Made by a program: the position numbers and the translations under genes. The notes beneath the pieces were generated by a model. The model was not told the DNA's origin and did no database searches. It saw only the letters and a program-made list of their open reading frames with translations. 64,000 nucleotides of DNA from Sphagnum magellanicum (lineage: Eukaryota > Streptophyta > Sphagnopsida > Sphagnales > Sphagnaceae): contig CM038918.1 in the NCBI GenBank assembly GCA_021904315.1, positions 4,479,349 to 4,543,348 on the forward strand, in the 5' to 3' direction. This document shows, piece after piece, positions 22,600 through 35,064 of this stretch. Numbering within the stretch: position 1 is the stretch's first letter; each line of letters begins with the position of its first letter.

Positions 22600-25500
22600 G
22601 ATCTCACCCAACACCACCTTTGCAAAGGCTCTTGTTCTGCTGTTGGTCCCAATCCCAGTTTCACTCAGTATGTGGACATCATTCGTATTCCAGAAGACAT
22701 ACCACAAATGTCAGCTTTGGTGGACTCCGGCGCCACCTCTTCTTTCATCGACCAAACATTTGTCGTCCAACATAACATCCCTGTGATTAAGAAGTCAACC
22801 CCTGTTCCGGTAGAGGTTATTGATGGGAGAACCATTGCTGCTGGTGCAATCACACACGAGACAACCCCTCTAGAACTCTGTATCGGCAAGCACACGGAGA
22901 AGATTGTTCTCAACATCATCTCCACCCCTCACCATCCCATCATCCTTGGTCTGCCTTGGCTAGAAGCACACAACCCTATCATTGATTGGCGGTCTAGAAC
23001 CCTCACCTTCAGCGCACAACGGTGCACCTCTCAAGAACCCCACGCTCAGAAAAACACTTTGTCCAGTCTGCCAAGAACCCTGTGTTCAAGAACCCAAAGA
23101 GGGTCGGAACCAATTCCAGTTTTCTTAAGTCTGTTATGTCAAGTCCTGTAGTCAAGAACCCCCAGTTGGTCAGAACTAAACCTTGTCATGTTAAGAACCT
23201 TGTTAAGAATCCTGCCCAGAAAACCAACCTTGTCCAGATCTTCGTTGATAGAGCTGTCCCTTTCTATCGGGCTGCTAAGAATCTTCAAGTCTTTGCCATC
23301 CATGTCAACCCAGCCAACAACACAAACCCCCCATCAGAACCAACACCTGTCAACCTTCCCGAAAAGTACAAGGACTTTGTTGATGTTTTTGAAAAAATTA
23401 ATGGTGATTAGCTCCCCGCCCATAGTCCATATGACTGTCCGATTGATCTAGAAGGACACTCACCACCTTTTGGTCCTATCTATGGCCTATTGGAACCGGA
23501 ACTCCAAGCCCTACGTGATTACCTTACTGAAAATCTTGCCAAAGGGTTCATTCAGCATTCCAAGTCTCCAGCCGGCGCCCCAATTTTGTTTGTCAAGAAG
23601 AAGGATGGCTCCCTTCGATTATGTGTGGATTATCGTGGATTCAACAAGATAACCAAAAAGAATCGATATCCCTTGCCCTTGATTTCAGGTCTCTTGGATC
23701 AATTATGTACTAGGAAGATCTTCACCAAGCTTGACCTTTGTGGAGCCTACAACTTACTCAGGATTCGTCCCGGTGATGAATGGAAGACAGCTTTCCGCAC
23801 ACGTTACGGCCACTTCGAATACACGGTCATGCCCTTCAGCCTCACCAATGCACCCGCAGTCTTTCATCATCTGATGAATGATATCTTCTGGGATTACATG
23901 GACGAATTTGTCGTGGTCTATTTGGATGACATTTTAATCTTTTCCAAGGACCAGGAAATCCACGACAAACATGTACGATTGGTGTTTGCGACGCTCCAAG
24001 AGCATGGTTTATACGCCAAGTTGGAAAAATGTGAATTCGACAAATCTTCAGTGGCGTTCCTCGGGTACGTGATCTCTCCAGATGGCATTTTCATGGACAA
24101 GTCAAAGGTCGAGACCATCCAGTGTTGGGCTACTCCATCTTTGGTCAAGGACGTTCAACGCTTCTTGGGGTTTACCAACTTCTATCGTCGGTTTATCAAA
24201 GGCTATTCCAAGATCGCAACATCGTTAATAACCTTGACTTGCAAAGACAAGCCCTTCTCGTGGAACCCAACGGCCCAGGCTGCTTTTGATACTCTCAAGA
24301 TGGCATTCACCTCTGCACCCATCCTGATACATCCCGATCCTACCAAGCCATTCATTGTGGAAACGAACGCTTCAGATTTTTCCTTGGGAGTTATTCTATC
24401 TCAATTTGGAATAGATGGGTTGTTGCATCCAGTTGCTTTCTATTCACGGAAGTTAACCAGTGCCGAAATCAACTACCAGGTCTACGATAAGGAACTCCTG
24501 GCAATCATCATGGCATTCGAGCAATGGAGACCGTATCTTGCCGGAGCTCAACATCGAGTCCAAGTTCTGACAGATCACAAGAATCTCCTTTATTTCACAA
24601 CTACTCGGACCATAAATCGTCGCCAGGCACACTGGTCTATCTTCCTAGCTGATTTCGACTTTGAGATTCAGTATTAACTCGGCACCCAGCAAGGGAAAGT
24701 TGACGCGCTATCTCGTTGTTCAGAATATGAACTTCGAGCGGGGGATGAGGCCTATGGTCAGCAGAACCAGACTTTACTCAACCCCGAGCAATTTTGAGTT
24801 GCAGCAGCAATCCGCACCCTCCCAGACTCATACCTTGTCGGGGACATCAAGATGGCAACTGAGGAAGACACCTGGGCTACCAACATCAAGAAGGAACTCC
24901 AGGAACGACCAAGGAACCCAAATCGTGATGACCTGGATCAGTTTGAGCAGCAAGACGGACTTCTCCTTCGAAATAACCTGATTTATGTACCCGAAGGACC
25001 TATACGCCTAAAAATCCTGAGAGAATGTCACGACAACACCCTGGCGGGTCATTTTGGAATAACACGGACTCACGAACTAGTGTGAAGGACTTACTGGTGG
25101 CCCAAAATGAACAAGCTGCTACAAGAGTATGTCAAGTCTTGTGATACATGTGCTCGATCCAAGGCCCCCAGACATCTCCCGTTTGGACTCCTACAGCCTC
25201 TGTCGATTCCTAGCCGACCTTAGGGATCTATTGCAATGAATTTCATCACGGACCTCCGTACTGTCAAAACCAAGAATTGAATACTGGTTGTGGTTGATCG
25301 ACTTACCAAAATGGCCCATTTCACCCCTTGTTCTAAGTCAATCACGGCAGAAGAGACAGCTCAGTTAATTCTGGACGGGATCGTCCGACTGCATGGACTC
25401 CCCGAGGAAATTGTGTCCGATAGAGGTCCTCAGTTTGCATCCAAGTTCTGGCATCGTCTATTCGAGCTTCTTGGAGTTGACATTTGGCTATCTTCAGCTT

Positions 25501-25800
25501 TCCACCCCAAGACAGATGGACAAACCGAACGGACAAACCAGACACTCGAGCAATACCTTCGTTGCACTGTGAACTACCAACAGGACGACTGGCTGGACCT
25601 ACTATCTCAAGCAGAGTTTGCTTATAACAACACAACACATGCATCGACCTGGATCAGTCCATTATTTGCTAATTACAGTTTTCATCCCAGGTTCAGCCTT
25701 GAAATTCCTAGAGACTTCCTAAACCCCTCGGCTGAAGAAAGGGCCACGAGGCTTGGACAGGTTCAATAAAACCTTATGGTAGAATTCAAGCTAACATAGG
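22600..25800 (+). pseudogene. pol region of the Ty3 element
   Basis: Fossil pol region with approximate domain borders. An aspartic protease with VDSGATSSFID lies near 22.7 kb. Reverse transcriptase (LCVDYRGFN, VVYLDDILIFS) spans 23.5-24.2 kb. RNase H (ETNASDFSLG, YDKELLAI) spans 24.3-24.7 kb. The integrase zinc-binding and core regions (AGHFGITRTHE, SDRGPQFASKFW, FHPKTDGQTERTNQ) span 24.9-25.7 kb. The order is that of Ty3 elements rather than Copia. Confidence 0.93.
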
Positions 25801-25899
25801 AGTGGCAAAAGAAGCAAGCAGACCGCCGACGCAAGGACCATCCAAACTTCAAGGTTGGAGACAAGGTCTGGCTTCTCAGAAAGAACATTGCTACCACTT

Positions 25900-26310
25900 G
25901 CCCATGTGCCAAGTTGGATTACAAGCGCCTTGGACCTTTCAAAATCGCCAAATTGGTTGGTCTAGTGGCTTGCCAGTTGGAGTTTCCACCCCAGTTCAAA
26001 ATCCACAATGTTTTCCATGTCTCCTTGCTTAAGCCCTATCATGAAAACCCGATCCCAAAACGTCATCAAGAACCCCCAACTCTAGTCGAAATTGAAGGCC
26101 AAGAAGAGTTTGAAGTTCAAGAGGTCTTGGACTCTAAGAAGATTCGTGGAAAGCTCCTGTACCTTGTCTTTTGGCGAGGTTATCCTCCTTCTGAAGCTAC
26201 TTGGGAGCCTGCTGGAAACCTAGTTCATGCCCAAGACTTAGTTAATCGGTTTCACCAACGGTATCCTAATAAACTGGCTCCATCCGGAAGATGTCGCTTG
26301 AGGAGAGGAT
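25900..26310 (+). pseudogene. Integrase tail with chromodomain
   Basis: After a GPFKIAKLVG integrase-tail segment and NVFHVSLLKPY comes a chromodomain, EVLDSKKIRGKLLYLVFWRG followed by EATWEPAGNL. This domain marks chromoviruses and is thought to steer integration toward particular chromatin. It belongs to the same broken element. Confidence 0.9.
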
Positions 26311-26312
26311 AA

Positions 26313-26596
26313 TGTCATGGCCTAGGATATTTTGGGATATTTTGGGCAATGTCATGTCTTAGGATATTTTGGGATACTTTTGGCAATATCATGGCTTAGG
26401 ATATTTTGGATACTTGGGATACTTGGGATACTTTTGGCAATATCATGGCCTAGGATATTTTGGGACTAGTATGGTTCAGGGTTATAAAAGGAGATAGTAT
26501 GGGGAACAACCCTTCAGTAGATCAACACCAGTTGATGGATCAATAAAGCTTGTCCTGTCTTGTAATTCTCCACTTGTTTGTAGTCGGTCCATAACA
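26313..26596 (+). repeat. 3' LTR of the Ty3 element
   Basis: A 284-bp copy of the 5' LTR. It differs mainly in having fewer of the GGATATTTTGGG-type units, one extra GATACTTGG unit, and a handful of mostly transition substitutions. It is preceded by the purine-rich AGGAGAGGATAA. Confidence 0.95.
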
Positions 26597-26601
26597 TTTT
26601 T

Positions 26602-27192
26602 GACCATTTTAGTTGCAAATGATACCCACCATTATAGTCAAAGGTTGTTTTCAACTATAATTCTTCATTAGATGAACTTCATCCATTGACGAATCATGAC
26701 ATCATTAAACAATGAGTTGAAAATTTCAACTATATTTCAATTAGGTCATTAAGTTGTAATTTTGACTATGTTACAACTAAGTCAAATAAAGAATCCAACC
26801 AATAGTTCGTTGACATCTGGCCCAAGTTAAAGGTAGGTAGGAAGGCCTACTTTTGTAAGCCTACCTATCTATATAGATTTATTTAGCTTAAACCTAGGTA
26901 GGTAGGCAGGTAAATAAGTAGGTAATAGGCTTAGTATAAATAAGTAGGTTACGAAAATCCTTTTTTTTGCCACATGGCCTTTAAGTTCAATACTAAACTT
27001 TTTACTAGCCTACAACTAAATTATATAAAACTTGGTATCATGTACTTTGTATTGAACTTTCAGATTTTTTAATTACTTATATTTGAATGACCCTATTATT
27101 ATCTAGGCACGTTGTCAATCCTAAACACTAAAAGAATTTATAATAAAAAAGATAAAAAAAACCAAAAAGTTATATATTTTAATTACATAATA

Positions 27193-27230
<38 letters not shown>

Positions 27231-30200
27231 AAATTGGGGTGTGCTTTTGGTAATGTTGGAAAGATATTCGTAATTAAAATTAATGAAATTTATTTTTAAA
27301 TTTCTGCATTTAAAATGAGGAAGACATTGAATTTTAAATGATCATTTACTCTAGTATTAAGTTTGCTAGTCAAATGTTGAATATTCATTTTATTTTTCAA
27401 ATTTCAGTTTGGTAATAAAAAAAATAATTGAAAATTTGGCATTAAATATGGGTAGTTTTTTTGGTAGGTTCCCCAAACTCCAAACCTTTAATATAATGAG
27501 ATCAAATTTTTTAAAAAATCCTCCTTTTAATTAAAAAAAAAATTGGCAATTTAATTGGATAATTTTTTTAAAATTCAACATTTTAAAAAATAATTTAATT
27601 ATTGCCAGACCTAAAAAGGTACTACAATATTGGCAAAGTTGAAACATTATTGTAGTTTAGTTGTAGCAAAGTTGGGCAAAAGTTGTAACTTGTTACATTA
27701 TGTTTCATCCATCCAACATGTTATTCTATCATCCATCCACATGTTTCCAAACTTACCAAAACAATTTAAACTTAGATTTGTGATGTTGCCACATCACCTG
27801 AAGGGGTATGATGTTTGATGATGTTATTCCTTTAGTTGACATGTCAACTATAAGTGAATTGGAGAGTTTGCTAATGTGAAGAATATTCCAAAGATGGCCT
27901 CACAATCAAGACTCACTTTCAATTGTCACCAAATTGGTAGGTGGATCAATTGATTCGGTAATCACCATTAATTATTTTCACACATGCTTCAAAGTTTTCA
28001 CAAACTTTTTTGTTCCATTTTTTTCACTTTTAGCTTTTATTAATTTGAATAATAAAATCAAAAATTTTGACCATTGTTCCACCACATTAATATTAGGCTT
28101 TTCATTGCTAAGGTAATAATTTGGATTTAAAAACTTCAAGATGGTTGGAGAATGGGAAGGTTAAAAAACTTTTCATTTAAGTTATTCACAATTACTTACA
28201 AAGATTTAATTTTCATCATCTTGCATTCTTGTAATGTGGCCTTTTAATAAAAAATACTTCCATGGTATATATGATGACATGTCCCAACAATGTTGGTGTT
28301 CACTTGAGTTATCTATACACACCATCAACCCAAACTCTAGACATAAGCAATGCAAATTCTTGGTTAGTTGTCCAAAGTTGCTATATTATCTTGTAAGAAG
28401 ACTTGTTGAAGGCAATTTTTTAAATATTAAGTGTATACAGGTATAAACCTATATTAAAAATTAAAAGTGCTAAAATCACTTTGTTTTGAAAAATTCAATG
28501 ACTAGATTTTGATCAAATTCTGAAACATGGTTTGAGTAAGAAACCAAAAAAGAGAAGATGTTCAACAAATTTTACTTCCATAATTAACTTGTAGCTAGAT
28601 TTGGCTAAATCTTTTTGGAGATCATCACCACTTTGGCTACATTGACATATTTATATTATGCCACAACAAGACCTTGACAATGTTTGTACCTTGCACAAGT
28701 AATGCACATTGATGAGTAATTAACACCACTCGAAGTGTAGGATGTTGAAATAATGAATCAAGATGGAATTAGATATACCAAAGGATATTTACTTGCAACC
28801 AAAAATGGATTTTGGTGTGGGTTTTTGAAATGGTCATTCAATGGGCGTGTTTAGGATTTTGGAATCTTCTTCAATGGTAATGGATGTTTCTACAAAATGA
28901 AACAAACTATAGCAAAAAATTTGGCTGATAGTCATTGATGGAGGGATATGGATGGGGATTCTAATTTGGGTGGTCCAATCATCATAGGACCATGGTGATG
29001 GATGGATAGGAAAAACGTTGGGAGAATGTCTTTCACTATGAAAAAATGAAAAAGCTTTTAGTGAAGTGGGTTCCTTGTCTCATGGAAAAAGATGTTGAAG
29101 GATGGATGTTAGGCTATTCATTTGTTATTTTTAGTGTTTTGGCTACGGTTGTAAATGCTTCTAGAGATAGAGATGAAAATTTTGAAGGCAATATGTTTTC
29201 TTTCAATGTGTTGTTGAATGATGGATCTTGGGAGGCCTTGGTACAAATGTTGAAGTATGAATGATTAGAGGTGGGGAATCTTGGTGAATAAGCTAAGTAT
29301 TCGAGCGAAAATCAAGTGTTGGGTGGTTGGTTTTGTGAGATTTAGGATTTTCTATGTTGATTATGTAGGATGTTGGACACATTGTAGACAATAGCAAAAC
29401 TTGAGACTTTTGCTGCATAGATTTGCAAACTCTACAATGTACCCAATAGTGAAGATGGAACATGGAAGAGGAGTGATGACAAATCTAGGAATGTCAAGAT
29501 TTTAGTGAGAATTGGGATTGTGAGGAACTTTCAGGAATTGAACAATAGAGTGGAGTGGCATGTTGCATAAGTGATGTTTCTAAATGTGTTTTAAGTTTTA
29601 GGCTTGGTGGGGCTTGGTGTTTTATGAGATTTACAATGACCTTGTGGGTTGTAGAGAGTTTGTTTTAGGTCACGGAGTTGCTGAATGAGATGGTCAACAT
29701 GAAGTGAGGAAATATTGAGTACTATTGGATGCTGGGCTTGTTGCTAATGAGAACCTTGAGGATCAGCAATGAATTTGAACAGGGTTTGTTGAAGTGGAGA
29801 CTTGTTAATTAATACAACAATTCTGCTAGAAGAATTGAGAATGATAATTAAAAATATGTGGATTGTTGATGTGTGTTTGTTAGTTGGAGTTGAAATCTGC
29901 ATAATGTGTTGTCTAGTGTGATATTCAATAAAATGGCAGATCAAGAGTAGTAGTGTTGGGGGAACAAAAAGGTTGATTATTGTGAGATTGAAGCATTATG
30001 GTCTGTTCATACACTGTGCTGTTAGGCAGTAATGCTAAGAGTGAATGTTTCTTGGATTTCTTGAATGTGATAAAGGAGGGGTGGATGTTAGCTTGAACTT
30101 GCATTGAGTAACTAGTATTGTGGGTTTGGGCAGAAGGGCAGAAAAGAAGGGTTAGCTGGAGGAGACCAAGGGGAATGGGGCCAGTGGGTTTTGAGCCTTA

Positions 30201-31210
30201 GCACTACCATTTTTTTCACTGGTGATATAGCGCCAAAATGTGAAATAAATTTTTTTTTTGAAAAAATGTATTTTGGAGGTTTCCAATCTTTGAAAGTGAG
30301 AAAAAGAGTAAAAATTGCTAGTTTCATATGTGTGGTTGTCATTGTGTAGCCAAAAATATGGAAGGGTGATTAAAGATTTGTACTTTATTTCTGATTTACA
30401 ACCAGATTTGGCTAAATCTTCCTAGGGACAATTGCCACTTATCCTACATCTTTCAATGAATGATTGCCACTTTTAGCTTTGATAAAAAATTCATAAAAAA
30501 GAAAAAAAACACTTCTTAGCCCTAGCTAGCTTAGCATTATTAAGCTACAAAAAGTTATTTATTTCATAGCTACTTCTTTAATCTTCATAAAGTTCTAGTA
30601 TTATTTTTGTGAAAGGCTTATTCTAATCTTCTCATAGGTGTTAATCTACCTTATATTGACACATTTTTTTCTAATTACCTTTGGGTGTGACTTGTTTTTT
30701 GCTTTTCAATTAGCTTGCACCAGGTTAAAAAAGTCTTGACATTTAACACAGTACCCCTTCTTGTGTATAATGGCAATATTGGTCAAACTTGAAAATGGTG
30801 ACAAATTATTTTGGGAATATAAATTTTGTGCATCCAATGAGAAGGCTAGGGAGGCTCGGATTTTTTTAAATCGGTTTTGGCACCAAGGGGGGGGGTGATT
30901 TTTTGGGTGGTTCCCAATGTGTTCCCTAAGCCGTTCGCAATAGCACCTCAATTTTTTAATCTCATATTGTTTGGCCATGGTTCAACTTCAATGTATGTAA
31001 GTTACAAAGAGGGGTGGGGCAAAAGGAAGCATGACAAAGCATGCTTCTATTTTGGGGGAGAGAAACATATTTAGGCTTCTATGTTGGGGAGTGTCCCATG
31101 TTCCCAAAATTATTGGTGATGGGCCAGTCAAATGTCTCCTTCTGACAAAGTAAAATAAAAAATAAAAAATTGGGGGTGCACCCCCCCCTCACTAATTAAT
31201 AATAGAAGCA
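26602..31210. other. AT-rich intergenic region
   Basis: Very AT-rich DNA with an AT microsatellite at 27,199-27,226. GGTAGG-rich short repeats occur at 26,830-26,930. A GATTTGGCTAAATC segment appears near 28,590 and again near 30,405 and may be the edge of a decayed repeat. Open frames at 29,046-29,264 and elsewhere show no family I recognise. No gene is called. Confidence 0.45.
27199..27226. repeat. AT microsatellite
   Basis: An uninterrupted run of AT dinucleotides. Confidence 0.9.
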
Positions 31211-31560
31211 TGAATAAGTACCCCTGTTACATAAGGGATATGCTAGTATGTTCGAAAGTGGATACCTGCCCAACACAAGTCTCTTCAATACAGGCCGAGC
31301 CAATAAGCAAATCTTCAGCCCACTTTACACCAGGAGTCAGAGCCGATGTTCAACCCAAATCAAGCATTCCTATTGGTGCAAAAGTTGAAATCGGCCCCAA
31401 GGGCTTCACACTAGGAGTCAAAGCTGAAATAGAAAAAAATATTTTCAATCTGGTCCAAGCTACTAATAAATAAATGCTGAACTTTTTGCCGTTCTATTGG
31501 CCTCAAGGCTGAAAAAAAAAAACAAGGATACCATGGAATTTGAGAAGCCAATTTGCAACC
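31211..31560. other. Unassigned stretch with a small internally repetitive frame
   Basis: A plus-strand open frame (31,210-31,473) contains the reiterated pattern GVRADV / GAKVEI / GVKAEI. I do not recognise a family and there is no supporting gene structure, so I do not call a gene. Confidence 0.2.
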
Positions 31561-31712
31561 CTACAGTGCTCAGTATGTGACTCCAGACAGTAAAATTTAT
31601 TGCGAAAAAATCAAAATGTGCCGGTTCACCTCAGGAAATTGGTTTTTCTGCACCAAATTCGTGCAGCTTGCAGTGGCTGGTAAAAGGCCCATCACAGTTG
31701 TGCACCTCCAAA
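31561..31712 (+). repeat. Relative of the 60.8-kb MITE
   Basis: From GTGCTCAGTATGTGACTCC through GTTGTGCACCTCCAAAAAA this segment closely matches the reverse complement of 60,990-61,130, the right part of the MITE. The outer inverted repeat is degenerate here and the left part of the MITE is not recognisable. It is a truncated or diverged copy. Confidence 0.85.
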
Positions 31713-32980
31713 AAAGAGTGTATGTTCCAGCATCTATTAATATGTTGATATCAATGTTCTAGGATTTATTAGTAACTTGGGACCAAACATGAAGCCAAAA
31801 ATGCTCAAAGTTGGCCCCAAGTTTTTTCAGCCCTAAGTGTAAAGCAGGCCTTACCTTGAGTACCATTACAATTGGGGTCTCATGGTGGTCCAGTAGTTAA
31901 TGATTCATTCAAGTGAACAGATTCACAATTTCACAAGCATACAATTTTTTTCTTGTCAATGATCACTTATTGGGTGGTGATCATGTCCAGACTCCAGACT
32001 CCAGAGGGTTACCAAATGTAAAAAGTCCACAAAAAAGGTGGTCTAAATACACATCACTCCTTTCTGCAATGGATCTTGTCCAATTGTGTCAAAAAAAACA
32101 AAACAAGGCATCACAAACACGCTTGGCCCTGCCAATAAAATAAGATGTTGTACATTACCTAGCGTGTCCACACTCTGAACAACAAAACAATCTGTTCCAA
32201 TCTAAACGGTCTAAACACTTTCACCAAAGAAACCAGTTCACAACCTAATGTGAAACTGGTTTTAATAAGGTAAAACTTCCAAAAGTTGGATCCAATGCCA
32301 TAGTCCCTCTGTCCCTGGGAGTGCAGGGCCTAACAAAACAAAATACACATCACTAGCTGGTGGCAATCATAGAAAATCAACATGCAATCTTTGCCTATAA
32401 TTCCTGGGTGCTTGTTTGCAACAGCTAATGTTTGTGCAATGATATGGAACAACAAAAGGTTGGGGGGGGGGAGATCTCCATCAAAAGCTTGCCATGACCC
32501 TAAATCACACAGACTGAACTGCCTTAAACAGCAGCTGCCCCAAATATTCCCTCCTGGATGCTGCAAATACCCTTTTTGCATGAGCTACTCAAGGACCCAA
32601 TTATTATTATTATTATTACTCATGTTAAGAATCAATCTAGTGGGGATTTGAAACCGTAGCCTACCACTTGCATAATGCTGCAACAGAGTGGATGAATAGA
32701 GAAAGGATTCTCTGAGTGAAGCAACTTGAGTGCATTGCCTACGAACAATACACATACAGTTGAGTAATAAGTGGCTTCTGATTGTTGAGTTGTGGATTGG
32801 GAGCTTCAACAAAAGAGAGGATTTTCTAGGTCTTGCACATAAGAATTTGTCACTGACAACAGTTTTCCCTCCTTTTGTAACTTTGTGCGGGTTTCGAGTT
32901 TAAACCCATCATTTCCATCAGTGTTGGGTGGCTACCCGATTGGGCAGGTTAGAATGGCATGTCCTTGATTCCAGTTAATG
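31713..32980. other. Intergenic DNA, no gene supported
   Basis: Short open frames only. An ATT triplet run lies at about 32,600-32,619. I recognise nothing else. Confidence 0.4.
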
Positions 32981-33300
32981 AAATTTGAACCAGAATCAGA
33001 TCTGATATTTGAAACTGAAACTGGAACCAAAGTTTGTATTTGTGAAGAACTGGACCTAAAACTGGATTCCCAGTTCCATTTATGGGTCAATTTGGAACCA
33101 GAACCAGAACCCAGATTTTTTGAATTTTTTTTTGGAAAAAAGGGCTAGAACAAGGGGCTAACTAGTAGTTTAACTGCCAGTTCCAGTTCATATTACCCAG
33201 AATCAGACCAGAACCAGGTCTGATTTTCAGAACCAGAACCAGAATTTATTTCTTTGAACCAGACCCAGAACCATATTCCGAGTTCCACTTATGTGTGGGG
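32981..33300. repeat. Degenerate GAACCAGAACC-rich tandem duplication
   Basis: Two related blocks, about 32,985-33,085 and 33,190-33,295, share the order CAGATCTGAT-like, repeated GAACCAGAACC, then AGTTCCAYTTATG. It looks like an old duplication of about 200 bp built from a simple GAACCA motif. Confidence 0.6.
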
Positions 33301-34185
33301 CTCTTCAGAAAAGTAAAGAACTACCCAACACCAGTTTTCAATATGGGTCCATCTAAAGCTAATTGAGCCAAAGGAAAAACATTCGCAACTAGAACCATAA
33401 GCCAGTCAATTGATGGGCCAAATTTGCATTTGAACCCTTCATGGCAAAATGCTGAATTGAAAATGGCCCACCATGTGACAGATTTCAAATTGTAGTGCCC
33501 TGCTATTCAGGCATTACAGTTTTCAAAATGGTTGCTTTGGTATTATGCTTTGTAACGCTACCTACAACTACACTAATAAAAAAAACTATGCATGTTGTTA
33601 GGCACGTTGTTAGGTTACGATTGCATCCTATGATGTGTTTAGGTTCCATTAGAGTAATGTGCTGAAATGCAATTTATTCTTTTAGTCCCTCATATGAAAG
33701 GGCAACTCATCACATTTATATTCATAAAATTTGAACATTGTCTCTATTATGACTTGAAAGTGGTCACCTAAATTCCAGATCTGTTGTGATATGTCAGCCA
33801 GGATTTTGTGCAATTCATGCCCTGTTCCCCACCCATTGGCCAGCATGTTCCCGAATATGCTTGAACATTTGTTGAAAGGCAATGTTGTCTCGTCCTTTCC
33901 CGCCCCCACACCCTCTTTCCCAAAAACTCCCTCCCATGGTTTTAATAATAAGAATAATAATAATAAAATTCTGCTGATGCTTCATGCAGTGCAATGCCCT
34001 GGGAGTGGGGTGTTCCCAAACTAAGCAATGGAAATGCCTCTCTCCAAGGCCATTTACTACCTTACACTTATAGGAATTCTCTGTTTGAGATTGAATTGGT
34101 CATTGGTGGAAATGTCATTCAAGTAATCTAATTCACATCACTTGTCAACAAGGTATATTAATCACCAAAATAACCTAAACAAATA
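33301..34185. other. Intergenic DNA, nothing recognised
   Basis: Mixed-composition DNA with an AAT triplet run near 33,950. No coding region, RNA gene or transposon end is supported. Confidence 0.4.
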
Positions 34186-34330
34186 ATGTCTTTGCTTGGT
34201 GGTCCAGTCCACATACTATGGTAAGGGCCCCATAAATGTGGGAGCCCAGTAGCGCAAGGTTCCAATCCATCCGGTAGTACTGGTTTCTACCAGTGTTGTC
34301 CAGTTCTTGACTGGGGGGAGGGGTTGGCAC
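34186..34330 (+). repeat. Possible tRNA-derived SINE head
   Basis: TGGTGGTCCAGT near 34,198 resembles a pol III A box. GGTTCCAATCC at about 34,259 resembles a B box with one mismatch. The spacing of about 58 bp is plausible for a tRNA-derived SINE. A second TGGTGGTCCAGT near 31,884 lacks a good B box. No poly(A) or target duplication was found. Confidence 0.3.
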
Positions 34331-34725
34331 CTTAAACACATGTCTGTTTGAACAATTAATTGATTTTGAAGATTTTATGTTTAAAAAATTTTGGGAAATT
34401 TCAGAATATTCCCAAAAGATTCTCTAGTTTACCTTCTTCGCAGCACAACAATTTCTTTGGAAATTCATTATTTTTTTGGTGGAAAATTTCAAACATTTCT
34501 GACAATAATGGAAGCTGTCAAGGTACTGCAGGTACACAATATAATTAGCAATAGAGTTTTAATGCCAGACTGGAGCCTCACTATGTATGCTATGCCTGTG
34601 TGTGGCTACAACAATGACAGCCCATGGCCACCTTTGAGTTGCAAAAATTATATCTGGGCAAGAGTTAACTACTAGCATTCCAACTCTGTACTTGAGTACT
34701 GACCTTTCTTTCCACATGCCTCAGT

Positions 34726-34728
<3 letters not shown>
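34331..34728. other. Intergenic DNA, nothing recognised
   Basis: Short open frames only, with no domain or repeat seen. Confidence 0.4.

Positions 34729-34758
<30 letters not shown>
34729..34758. repeat. GA microsatellite
   Basis: A run of about 15 GA dinucleotides. Confidence 0.95.
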
Positions 34759-34760
<2 letters not shown>

Positions 34761-34910
34761 AGATTATACCTAGAGCATATGCTTCTCTCATATACTCCTT
34801 AGGTAAATGCAACAATTAATTGAAGGGTGCCAGAATGAACCTATCTATACCCACCAGGGACCCCCTCCATTGTGGCTTGTGTAGAAAATGCCCACATGAA
34901 AACGTGTTGT

Positions 34911-35064
34911 ATTCCTCTCCCATAGCTGACCATGTTGGTTAACCTTGTACTAACCATCCACACGTATCTACTATAAACCCTTCCTATATTCCTGTCCCAT
35001 AGCTGACCATGGTGGTTAACCTTGTGTTAACCATCCACATGTATCTACTATAAGCCTTCATAGT
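34911..35064. repeat. 77-bp tandem duplication
   Basis: Two adjacent units start at 34,911 and 34,988 (ATTCCTSTCCCATAGCTGACC). Each contains a GGTTAACC-like core and ends in ACTATAAACCC or ACTATAAGCC. The two copies differ at a few bases. The TATAA-like ends could be promoter elements, but no downstream gene was recognised. Confidence 0.9.

Larger units (their letters stand above)
20405..26596 (+). mobile_element. Ty3-type chromovirus LTR retrotransposon (broken)
   Basis: A 6.2-kb element bounded by TG...CA LTRs and flanked by a TTTTT duplication at 20,400-20,404 and 26,597-26,601. Parts in order are the 5' LTR, a leader of about 1 kb with an internal duplication, gag with a zinc knuckle, protease, reverse transcriptase, RNase H, integrase, chromodomain, a purine-rich tract ending at 26,312, and the 3' LTR. 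The RT-RNase H-integrase order and the terminal chromodomain place it among the plant chromoviruses. It is broken, with roughly half a dozen interruptions by eye. The LTRs differ by about 9 substitutions over about 270 aligned bases. That suggests an age of about one to two million years at common plant rates, or older in slow lineages. No primer-binding site for initiator Met tRNA is evident after the 5' LTR. Confidence 0.95.

Noticed and set aside
29046-29264. 72-residue open frame as a gene
   Set aside because: No family recognised and no exon or promoter context.
28560-30450. GATTTGGCTAAATC segments as terminal repeats of a 1.8-kb element
   Set aside because: The match is short, partly self-complementary, and fades within about 20 bases on either side.
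31210-31473. 87-residue frame with GVRADV/GAKVEI repeats as a gene
   Set aside because: The repeat pattern is short, there is no supporting structure, and it lies in repeat-rich DNA.
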